From an uncultured Acetatifactor sp. (lineage in GTDB: Bacteria > Bacillota > Clostridia > Lachnospirales > Lachnospiraceae): a stretch of DNA of 6,905 bases. The notes under the pieces were generated by a model, which was not told where the DNA came from, did no database searches, and saw nothing but the letters and a program-made list of their open reading frames with translations. Numbering within the stretch: the first letter of the stretch is position 1; every line of letters starts with the position of its first letter. This document shows, one piece after another, positions 1-6,294 of the stretch. The stretch covers positions 1 through 6,905 of the forward strand of contig CANQSE010000105.1 of assembly GCA_947626405.1 (NCBI GenBank). Direction: 5' to 3'. The position numbers and the translations under genes were made by a program.

Positions 1-79
1 TCTTCGGTAAAAATCAATAAACTTGTGGTGATTTTTTCAAGTTACTTCTTGACAAAGGTCATTACATATCAGAATTGTA

Positions 80-108
80 TTGTAGCAGTGTTAATTTACC
101 TGTATACT
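80..108 (+). promoter_or_regulatory. Weak candidate sigma-A promoter upstream of the amidotransferase operon
   Basis: A TATACT hexamer at 103-108 lies 17 bases after TTGTAG at 80-85, a plausible -10 with a poor -35. A perfect TTGACA stands alone at 49-54; its only tolerable partner is CAGAAT at 70-75, with a short 15-base spacer. Either would leave a leader of roughly 90-125 bases before the start at 203. No upstream gene is visible in bases 1-202, so a promoter is expected here, but the exact one is uncertain. Confidence 0.35.
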
Positions 109-189
109 AAAGAAAAATTTGGCGGACAGTGGATGGGGGTAGCCAAAAACAGAGGCTTGTGATATGCTTGACTAGGTGAATGTTCATAT

Positions 190-194
190 GGGAG
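190..194 (+). promoter_or_regulatory. Ribosome binding site that fixes the amidotransferase start at 203
   Basis: GGGAG at 190-194 is 8 bases from the ATG at 203. In-frame starts further upstream exist (GTG at 176, ATG at 188). Only the ATG at 203 places the catalytic cysteine at position 2, directly after the initiator methionine, as this Ntn-hydrolase family needs. Confidence 0.75.
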
Positions 195-202
195 ATATTG
201 TC

Positions 203-2113
203 ATGTGCGGGATTGCCGGAATGGTTAGGAAACAACAGAGTGAGGATAAAATAAAGGATATTCTTGACCGAATGGTAGACGCAGCAATATGGCGCGGACC
301 CGACGGCAAAGGAATATATATAACAGATAGTCAAAATTTTACAGTAGGTCTTGCGCACAGGAGGCTTTCCATACTTGACCTTTCGGATCGTGGAAATCAG
401 CCGATGATTCTTGCGGATGGGCGATATGCTTTGACATATAATGGTGAAATATATAATTATAAAGAGATTAAAGAGGAATTGCTCCGAAAAGGACATACGT
501 TTTTCTCGGATTGTGATACAGAAGTTGTTCTGCATGCATGTGCAGAGTTTGGAGTGGAGCATGCTGTCGCAAAGTTTAATGGAATGTGGTCATTTGCTTT
601 TTACGACAGGGATGCTGGAACAATAACGTTGTCCAGAGATCGTCTGGGAGTGAAACCTCTTTACTATATGTCTACAAAAGACGGTTTTGCCTTTGCATCG
701 GATCTGCGTTCTTTTTTTGAACTGCCGAATTTTGATACAGCGTTGAATAAGGCTGCATTGCATGGATATCTATGGAATATGTATATTCCGGCGCCATATT
801 CTATTTTTGAGGGCGTATCAAAGCTGTCGCAGGGCAGTGTATTAGAATATAACATATACGAGCAAAGAGAAATGATTCGAAAATATTGGGATGTAGGTTC
901 CGTTCATGTTGACTTTAAAGGTTCATACGAAGAATACGTACACACAATAGAAGAACTGCTTGCAGAATCTGTGGCAATTAGGTTGGTCGCAGATGTTCCT
1001 GTAGGTATGTTCTTAAGTGGGGGAATTGATAGTTCCGTGATTACGGCATTGGCTCAGAGACAGTCGGAAAAAGTATTGAATACTTATTCGATTGGTTTCT
1101 TTGACAAGGAGAATGACGATGCGAAAATTGCATCGGAGGTAGCCAAAATACTGGGAACAAATCACAAGGAGCTTTATTGTACGCAGAAGGATGCTCTTTC
1201 TCTTATCCAGAAAATACCCGAAGCCTATTCGGAACCGTTTGCGGATAATTCTCAAATACCGACAATGCTGTTAAGCCAAATGACACGAGAGCATGTGACG
1301 GTGGCTCTTTCCGGAGATGGCGGAGATGAATTCTTCATCGGGTATCCGTCATATGTGAGCAACAGAAAACAGTTATTGTTTAGAAAACTCACAGGGATTT
1401 CAGATCCTCTGTTCAGGCTTATATCTTCGAGGATTAATAGGTATGATCACAATAAGTGGGTGATAGATAAGTTTCTCAATGCGAAGGACATTACAAGTAT
1501 AATTCATCTGAATTATATTACAGCTAATGATTTGATTAATTCGATATTTCCGATAAATTTGTCAAGCAGGGAAAATATGCGAATATACGGAGGAGATTAT
1601 CATTTAATGAAAGGCGCTGATATCGTGCGATCTTCTGTTTCGCAAAGTATTCAATATGGGCTGACGGATGATATGTTGACTAAGGTAGACAGGGCGTCTA
1701 TGTATTATTCTTTGGAGTGCAGATGTCCTATTTTGGATTATAGAGTGGCAGAGTGTGCGTTATCCGTCCCGACCAGCTATAATCTGCATGCAGGAATATT
1801 AAAAGCTCCCTTAAAGGATATTTTATATCAATACGTACCGCGCAAAGTGGTAGAAAGACCCAAATCGGGATTTGGCGTCCCTATTAATAAATGGCTTCAT
1901 GGTGAATTAAAAGAAATAGTGAATGATAATCTGTCAGAGGAAAGAATCAAGCGACAGGGCATTTTTGATCCGGAAGGAATACAAAAATTTGCGGAAGAAT
2001 TTAATAGGCAAAACAATCCCATATTGGATCGCATTGCTTATACAATGCTAATATTTCAACTGTGGTGGGAAACCTATTTGGATAACGGGAAGGCCGGAAA
2101 GAAAGTATTATGA
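203..2113 (+). CDS. asnB: Asparagine synthase-like glutamine amidotransferase (AsnB family), polysaccharide-cluster type
   Basis: This 636-residue cytoplasmic enzyme hydrolyses glutamine and passes ammonia to an ATP-activated (adenylated) carboxylate. The N-terminal class II glutaminase domain (about 2-215) starts MCGIAG with nucleophile Cys2, and has RGPDG (31-35), RRLSILD (53-59), YNGEIYN (79-85) and Asp105. The C-terminal synthase domain carries the PP-loop SGGIDSS (272-278), the SGDGGDE motif (370-376), an LTKVDRASM segment and a late KSGFGVP motif. Length matches Gram-positive AsnB proteins (about 610-640). I moved the start to 203 to put Cys2 in place. Its stop overlaps the epimerase start (ATGA), so the two are probably translationally coupled. 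The family covers true asparagine synthesis, wall amidation, and sugar amidation in surface-polysaccharide loci (WbpS, WbtH). The neighbours favour uronic acid amidation, but this is inference. Its middle is notably AT-rich (28% G+C at 1441-1560). Confidence 0.93.
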   Translation: MCGIAGMVRKQQSEDKIKDILDRMVDAAIWRGPDGKGIYITDSQNFTVGLAHRRLSILDLSDRGNQPMILADGRYALTYNGEIYNYKEIKEELLRKGHTFFSDCDTEVVLHACAEFGVEHAVAKFNGMWSFAFYDRDAGTITLSRDRLGVKPLYYMSTKDGFAFASDLRSFFELPNFDTALNKAALHGYLWNMYIPAPYSIFEGVSKLSQGSVLEYNIYEQREMIRKYWDVGSVHVDFKGSYEEYVHTIEELLAESVAIRLVADVPVGMFLSGGIDSSVITALAQRQSEKVLNTYSIGFFDKENDDAKIASEVAKILGTNHKELYCTQKDALSLIQKIPEAYSEPFADNSQIPTMLLSQMTREHVTVALSGDGGDEFFIGYPSYVSNRKQLLFRKLTGISDPLFRLISSRINRYDHNKWVIDKFLNAKDITSIIHLNYITANDLINSIFPINLSSRENMRIYGGDYHLMKGADIVRSSVSQSIQYGLTDDMLTKVDRASMYYSLECRCPILDYRVAECALSVPTSYNLHAGILKAPLKDILYQYVPRKVVERPKSGFGVPINKWLHGELKEIVNDNLSEERIKRQGIFDPEGIQKFAEEFNRQNNPILDRIAYTMLIFQLWWETYLDNGKAGKKVL

Positions 2114-3201
2114 CAAAAAAAACAATAAATTTGGACAACAGGACAATCTTAATAACAGGCTTCGCGGGTTTCATAGGGGCGAACCTTACCCGCCGTCTAT
2201 TGAGCGAATGTATCGGGACTACTATTGTGGGCATGGATAATATGAACGCTTATTATGACCGGCAGCTGAAAGAGCATCGTGTGAAGAAACTGTTGGACAT
2301 GCAGCCTAAAGAGCAGTCGGCCTTTGTTCCTCTATGCGGCATGGATATCTCCGATAAAGCGGCTGTGGAGGAGGTCTTTCGCAAATATAGACCGTCTGTT
2401 GTTGTAAATCTTGCCGCGCAGGCGGGGGTGCGGTATTCCATCACTGATCCGGACGCCTATATCAATTCAAATCTTATCGGGTTTTACAATATTCTGGAGG
2501 CTTCCAGGCATTCTTATGAGAATGGAGATTCCGGTGTACAGCATCTGGTCTATGCTTCGTCTTCTTCCGTTTACGGGGGACAGACCAAGGTTCCGTTTAG
2601 TGAATCGGATTCTGTGGACCACCCTATAAGCTTGTATGCCGCTACCAAAAAAAGCAATGAATTGCTTGCTCATGCTTATGCCAAGCTCTATAATATTCCT
2701 TCGACCGGTCTGAGGTTTTTTACGGTTTATGGACCGGCAGGCAGGCCGGACATGGCGTATTTCGGTTTTACGGACAAACTGAGGGCAGGAGAGAAAATCA
2801 AGATTTTCAACTACGGAAATTGTCAGAGGGATTTTACGTATATCGATGATATAGTGGAAGGTATTATCAGGGTGATGCGGGGAGCGCCTGAGAAAGCAAA
2901 CGGCTTGGACGGACTTCCGATACCGCCTTATGCCATCTATAATATCGGCAACAGTCACCCGGAAGACTTAATGGAATTTGTGAATATACTGGCAGAAGAA
3001 TTGGTCAATGCCGGTGTCCTGCACAAAGGTTTTCATGTAGAAGATTACATTGAGAAAGTTCCCATGCAGCCGGGTGATGTGCCTGTTACTTATGCGGATA
3101 TGAGTAAATTGGAAAGAGATTTTGGGTATAAGCCGAAGACTTCGCTGCGAGAAGGTCTGAGGCGGTTTGCCGAATGGTACAAAGCATACTATAGCTGCTG
3201 A
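2110..3201 (+). CDS. uge: UDP-glucuronate 4-epimerase (NAD-dependent, extended SDR family)
   Basis: A 363-residue cytoplasmic enzyme that interconverts UDP-glucuronate and UDP-galacturonate through a 4-keto intermediate with bound NAD. The Rossmann fold shows GFAGFIG (17-23) after a beta strand, with Asp43 at the expected adenosine-ribose-binding position. A serine run precedes VYG (150-156), and the catalytic YxxxK is Tyr176-Lys180. The segment after it, with GRPDMA and then RDFTYIDDIVEG, is the hallmark of UDP-glucuronate 4-epimerases (CapI/Cap1J/Uge type) rather than GalE. It is full length for the family (about 330-360). The start overlaps the upstream stop by 4 bases, and a GGAAAG at 2096-2101 inside the previous gene serves as ribosome binding site, spaced 8 bases. 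The next gene makes its substrate, which strongly supports the assignment. Specificity for UDP-glucuronate over a related uronate is not proven. Confidence 0.93.
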   Translation: MTKKTINLDNRTILITGFAGFIGANLTRRLLSECIGTTIVGMDNMNAYYDRQLKEHRVKKLLDMQPKEQSAFVPLCGMDISDKAAVEEVFRKYRPSVVVNLAAQAGVRYSITDPDAYINSNLIGFYNILEASRHSYENGDSGVQHLVYASSSSVYGGQTKVPFSESDSVDHPISLYAATKKSNELLAHAYAKLYNIPSTGLRFFTVYGPAGRPDMAYFGFTDKLRAGEKIKIFNYGNCQRDFTYIDDIVEGIIRVMRGAPEKANGLDGLPIPPYAIYNIGNSHPEDLMEFVNILAEELVNAGVLHKGFHVEDYIEKVPMQPGDVPVTYADMSKLERDFGYKPKTSLREGLRRFAEWYKAYYSC

Positions 3202-3218
3202 GTGAAAGATTGGTATCA

Positions 3219-3225
3219 AGGGAGG
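3219..3225 (+). promoter_or_regulatory. Strong ribosome binding site that fixes the UDP-glucose dehydrogenase start at 3235
   Basis: AGGGAGG at 3219-3225 is 9 bases before the ATG at 3235. An in-frame GTG at 3202 would add 11 residues ([11 protein letters not shown]), which do not resemble the family, and that extension would place this ribosome binding site inside the coding sequence. The ATG is therefore preferred. Confidence 0.8.
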
Positions 3226-3234
3226 AATCCGGAA

Positions 3235-4503
3235 ATGACGCGCGGAGGCGGAAAGAAATATAGAATTGCAGTTGCGGGAACCGGTTATGTCGGGTTAAGC
3301 TTGGCTGTGCTGTTGGCGCAGAAGAATACCGTGACGGCTGTGGACATTGTCAGTGAGAAGGTTGAGAGCATCAATAAGAGGATTTCACCTTTTGCGGATG
3401 CATATATCGAGAAGTATTTTGCGGAAGCGGAACTGGATCTGAAAGCGACGGTTGACGGGGCCGGCGCCTATGGCACTGCGGATTATGTTGTCATTGCGAC
3501 GCCTACCAATTATGATTCCAGGAAGAATTTCTTTGACTGTTCCGCGGTGGAAGCAGTCATCGAGGCGGTGATCGAGGCGGCGGCAGGGCGCAAAGAAAAA
3601 CCTGTGATTGTGATCAAATCCACTGTGCCTGTGGGATATACCGAATCCGTGCAGCATAAGTACGGAACGGACAATATAATGTTCAGCCCGGAGTTCCTGC
3701 GGGAATCGAAGGCGCTATATGACAATCTGTATCCCAGCCGCATCATTGTGGGATGTGATGAGAACAATAGGAAGGCAGCAGCCGATTTTGCTGCTCTCCT
3801 GGCAGAAGGCGCGCTGAAAGAGGATATTCCGACGCTGCTCATGGGAACCGCGGAGGCGGAGAGTGTGAAGCTGTTTGCCAACACTTATCTTGCGCTTCGG
3901 GTATCTTATTTTAATGAACTGGATACTTATTGCGAGATGAAAGGATTGAACACGGCAGATATCATATCCGGAGTATGTCTGGATTCCAGGATAGGGGATT
4001 ACTATAACAATCCGTCTTTCGGATACGGTGGATACTGTCTTCCGAAGGATTCCAAACAGCTGTTGGCTAATTATCAGGATGTGCCGGAAGAATTGATACG
4101 GGCCATAGTGGAAAGCAATCGGACCCGCAAAGACTTTATTGCCGATCGGGTGCTGGAAATGGCCGGATTATACGGAAACTCCGAAGAATATACGAGTCTG
4201 CGGGAGGAACAGACAAAGGATGTCGTAGTAGGTGTATACAGGCTTACTATGAAAAACAATTCTGATAACTTCCGTCAGTCTTCCATACAGGGCGTGATGA
4301 AGCGCATCAAGGCGAAAGGGGCGACGGTCATTGTGTATGAGCCGACGCTCGAGGACGGTTCTACTTTTTTCGGAAGTCGTGTCGTAAATGACCTGGATGA
4401 GTTTAAGAGACTCAGCAACAGCATCATTGCGAATAGATACGACAGTGTCTTGGACGATGTGCAGGCCAAAGTATACACCAGAGATGTTTTTAGGCGGGAT
4501 TAA
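3235..4503 (+). CDS. ugd: UDP-glucose 6-dehydrogenase
   Basis: A 422-residue cytoplasmic enzyme that oxidises UDP-glucose to UDP-glucuronate with two NAD, the step feeding the upstream epimerase. The N-terminal Rossmann domain has GTGYVG (15-20) and Asp37 at the end of the second strand. The central region has [10 protein letters not shown] and [20 protein letters not shown], close to the short bacterial Ugd type (E. coli Ugd, pneumococcal Cap3A). The catalytic cysteine is Cys268 in [10 protein letters not shown]. The C-terminal UDP-binding domain is intact and ends in YTRDVFRRD, a common family ending, so the gene is complete. It lies 33 bases after the epimerase in the same operon. A 12-base tandem duplication (3559-3582) adds residues to a helix before the IKSTVP strand. 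Its stop overlaps the stop of the opposite-strand membrane protein. UDP-ManNAc dehydrogenase is a less likely alternative given the Ugd-type motifs. Confidence 0.96.
   Translation: MTRGGGKKYRIAVAGTGYVGLSLAVLLAQKNTVTAVDIVSEKVESINKRISPFADAYIEKYFAEAELDLKATVDGAGAYGTADYVVIATPTNYDSRKNFFDCSAVEAVIEAVIEAAAGRKEKPVIVIKSTVPVGYTESVQHKYGTDNIMFSPEFLRESKALYDNLYPSRIIVGCDENNRKAAADFAALLAEGALKEDIPTLLMGTAEAESVKLFANTYLALRVSYFNELDTYCEMKGLNTADIISGVCLDSRIGDYYNNPSFGYGGYCLPKDSKQLLANYQDVPEELIRAIVESNRTRKDFIADRVLEMAGLYGNSEEYTSLREEQTKDVVVGVYRLTMKNNSDNFRQSSIQGVMKRIKAKGATVIVYEPTLEDGSTFFGSRVVNDLDEFKRLSNSIIANRYDSVLDDVQAKVYTRDVFRRD
3559..3582 (+). repeat. 12-base in-frame tandem duplication inside ugd
   Basis: ATCGAGGCGGTG (3559-3570) is followed at once by ATCGAGGCGGCG (3571-3582), matching at 11 of 12 positions and encoding IEAV then IEAA. 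From memory of E. coli Ugd, the stretch between the FDxS motif and IKSTVP is about four residues longer here, which fits a small duplication that kept the frame. Confidence 0.6.
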
Positions 4504-6110
4504 TTATTTCCCTCGTCAAAAACTTCTTTAAAGCAAAAGTAGAATGCTACCGTCGAAATCAATCCGGCGCCCCAGGCAAATTCAAACATTCCAAAAACAG
4601 GCGGGAGCAGGAAAATAAGCAGACATGCGAGCTTTACGGCATCTTTTGACTGATATCCTGTGCTGAAGAGTCTTATGCCCCCCCAGAGGACAAATATTGT
4701 AAACAAGATCATTGCCGGATATCCGAAATTAATCCCGTAATCCAGATAGATATTATGTGTATCTTGGATCCAGTGAGTCGGCGTGAGCTGAAAGCCCTGT
4801 TCACTGTAGGGCATCCCTCTAAGGGAAAGGTGCTTGATGTACCAGTGATAAATGGTATATCTTACAAGGAGTGCATTTGATTCATCCGGCAGGGCGGGAA
4901 TCTTGTCCGGATTCGTTTCCTGAGGTTGTATTTCCGGCGGCTTCGCGCTATCTGTATCGGCTGATTGATCTTCGGAAGCCGCGCTCTGCGGCTGCGGAGT
5001 TACCGCCAGTCGGCCGAAAGAGGCTTTCATCATTTGTGAAAAGGAAGTGGTGTGCTCGGGCGCCGTCCTGTCTTCCCAGGAATTTACAAGTTGGGCCGTA
5101 TAAGGGTCATAATAATAAAAGACAATATGATTTGATAAGGTGGGAAGATACCTAGCGGCCGAATGTGTGATCGGCAGGCAGATTACAAACAAAAGTGTGA
5201 GCAATAACCCTGTCCGCAGGAATACTTTTTTGCCTTTGACCCGGCAATATGCAATCAGAAAGAATATTGTAATTACAAAAACGGCAAAAAATCCGGAACG
5301 GCACATTGTCATAAAAATAAAGGAATAGCAGGAGGCTGTCAAAAGGAACAGGAAAACTTTTGTGAGCTTGCTTTCGCCCTCTTTTGCACAAAACAGCAAC
5401 CGGCCCAACATAGCAGCAAGACACATGCACAGAAACATACAGTTGTGATTGGGGTTGCAGAAATTACCATAATATCTGAGAGAAAAATACGGTCTGAACA
5501 AAAGAGCGAATCCTTGCATGGCAATATATCCGGCTATTATGCCATCCAACATTCCTTTTGTTGTGTTGATTCGTTGCCTTGAGGTCTGTTTGGTCAGGTA
5601 CAAACATAAATACAGAACAAAATAACATTCCGGCCAGATATAATCACTCTTGGAGAAGATCATCCAAAGCATCATAGCTATCCATAGAAAGAATAGGGGA
5701 AGATAAAGTCTGGGACGATATTTTTCCACAAAAAAACTAATTGCGGTATGAATGATACAGATTCCCATCAGGATAATACCGATTGCTATGATAATTGTAT
5801 CCCAATACAAAAAATCATATCTGGTTTTCAGCGCGGTCGGAACTACTGCAACGCTGCAGATAATGGCAATAATGCCATATATGATATAAGGGATCTTATA
5901 CTTTACGAAATCTTGCCACTTATAGTGTGTCATCAAGATGCAGGCAATCAAAACGCCAAGAGAATCCCTTGAAAATTCCCGGAAAGCACCCCATACCACT
6001 GTCTGATTCCGCCATGTTGCGAGACAGGACGCGAAAAAACACGCAGCAGTCAGTATGACCTGAACTTTGTCTTTATTTGGCAATTTCAAATGTTGTATCC
6101 CTGCATTCAT
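4500..6110 (-). CDS. O-antigen ligase/polymerase (Wzy-like) polytopic membrane protein
   Basis: A 536-residue integral membrane protein. About 13-14 hydrophobic segments can be picked by eye (roughly 17-31, 50-62, 72-91, 103-126, 136-153, 158-173, 187-206, 222-241, 250-270, 272-289, 298-316, 463-479, 491-510, 513-528). Between 317 and 462 lies a large, presumably extracytoplasmic loop. Signatures of the O-antigen ligase/Wzy fold are present: GNFCNPNHN (215-223), a CRSG motif with Arg271, and [14 protein letters not shown] from His452 after the large loop. The likely role is polymerising lipid-linked repeat units or transferring the glycan to an acceptor; sequence alone does not separate the two. 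The start at 6110 has AAGGAAAG ten bases upstream and a good promoter (6166-6194). It is a single gene opposing its neighbours. Residues 366-412 form a Pro/Gln/Ser/Asp-rich stretch unlike the rest. Confidence 0.88.
   Translation of the reverse strand: MNAGIQHLKLPNKDKVQVILTAACFFASCLATWRNQTVVWGAFREFSRDSLGVLIACILMTHYKWQDFVKYKIPYIIYGIIAIICSVAVVPTALKTRYDFLYWDTIIIAIGIILMGICIIHTAISFFVEKYRPRLYLPLFFLWIAMMLWMIFSKSDYIWPECYFVLYLCLYLTKQTSRQRINTTKGMLDGIIAGYIAMQGFALLFRPYFSLRYYGNFCNPNHNCMFLCMCLAAMLGRLLFCAKEGESKLTKVFLFLLTASCYSFIFMTMCRSGFFAVFVITIFFLIAYCRVKGKKVFLRTGLLLTLLFVICLPITHSAARYLPTLSNHIVFYYYDPYTAQLVNSWEDRTAPEHTTSFSQMMKASFGRLAVTPQPQSAASEDQSADTDSAKPPEIQPQETNPDKIPALPDESNALLVRYTIYHWYIKHLSLRGMPYSEQGFQLTPTHWIQDTHNIYLDYGINFGYPAMILFTIFVLWGGIRLFSTGYQSKDAVKLACLLIFLLPPVFGMFEFAWGAGLISTVAFYFCFKEVFDEGNN
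4875..5015 (-). other. Low-complexity Pro/Gln/Ser/Asp-rich segment in the large loop of the Wzy-like protein
   Basis: Residues about 366-412 include PQPQ, repeated Ser/Asp/Ala, KPPEIQPQE and [10 protein letters not shown]. They are hydrophilic, acidic and probably disordered, between two ordered parts of the large outer loop. Counted in 60-base blocks, the DNA at 4921-5040 is 53-58% G+C, against 38% in a sampled part of the same gene (5581-5640), so base use changes with the protein. No exact repeat unit is visible. Confidence 0.65.
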
Positions 6111-6165
6111 AGGCCGTTGTCTTTCCTTATGTTATATGTTATATCAAATGTAATCTTATGGCGAA

Positions 6166-6194
6166 AGTATAACACGATTTTCCGTGTTTGTCAG
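6166..6194 (-). promoter_or_regulatory. Strong candidate sigma-A promoter for the Wzy-like gene
   Basis: Read on the minus strand: CTGACA (-35, 6194-6189), a 17-base spacer, and TATACT (-10, 6171-6166), with TGT directly before the -10 giving an extended -10 box. Transcription would start near 6158-6160, leaving a leader of about 50 bases that contains the AAGGAAAG ribosome binding site. Confidence 0.72.
6171..6188. promoter_or_regulatory. Inverted repeat in the spacer of the Wzy-like promoter (possible operator)
   Basis: AACACG (6171-6176) and CGTGTT (6183-6188) form a perfect 6-base inverted repeat separated by ATTTTC. It fills the gap between the -35 and -10 boxes of the minus-strand promoter almost exactly. 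This is a typical place for a dimeric repressor or a MerR-like activator to bind, but no regulator is visible and the short arms could arise by chance. Confidence 0.4.
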
Positions 6195-6202
6195 TATAAA
6201 AG

Positions 6203-6231
6203 TTGAAATGATATGGCTCATGTGCTATATT
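6203..6231 (+). promoter_or_regulatory. Strong candidate sigma-A promoter for the CapE/FnlA-type gene
   Basis: TTGAAA (6203-6208), a 17-base spacer and TATATT (6226-6231), with TGC at 6223-6225 giving an extended -10. The predicted transcript starts near 6238, about 57 bases before the ATG. A perfect TATAAT lies downstream at 6259-6264 but has no recognisable -35 at normal spacing, so I treat it as a secondary possibility. Confidence 0.68.
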
Positions 6232-6294
6232 AATAAAAGCAAACTAAGCTTGCTATACTATAATCTACCGGATAAAATAACTGACGAGGTGACT

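Noticed and set aside
20..43. Inverted repeat AACTTG / CAAGTT near the left edge, possibly a terminator of an upstream gene
   Set aside because: Six AT-rich pairs with a 12-base loop, and the T-run lies in the loop rather than after the stem.
133..162. A nine-codon leader peptide frame (MGVAKNRGL) upstream of the amidotransferase
   Set aside because: Weak ribosome binding site, no attenuator hairpins and no run of regulatory codons; likely chance.
107..562. A 151-codon open frame on the minus strand over the amidotransferase start and leader
   Set aside because: It lies antisense to the conserved glutaminase domain, has a composition typical of a shadow frame, and shows no recognisable domain.
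2467..2958. A 163-codon minus-strand open frame inside the epimerase
   Set aside because: It is fully antisense to the conserved YxxxK and RDFTYIDD region; basic, Ile/Arg-rich sequence with no family resemblance.
3510..3884. A 124-codon minus-strand open frame inside ugd
   Set aside because: Ser/Ala-rich shadow of a conserved G+C-rich coding region.
4871..5155. A 94-codon plus-strand open frame opposite the outer loop of the Wzy-like gene
   Set aside because: It arises from the G+C-rich low-complexity segment; no domain is recognisable, and the minus-strand frame is the real gene.
6131..6144. Direct repeat GTTATAT x2 in the leader of the Wzy-like gene
   Set aside because: Two copies of a 7-base AT-rich word in an AT-rich leader; not enough to call a binding site.
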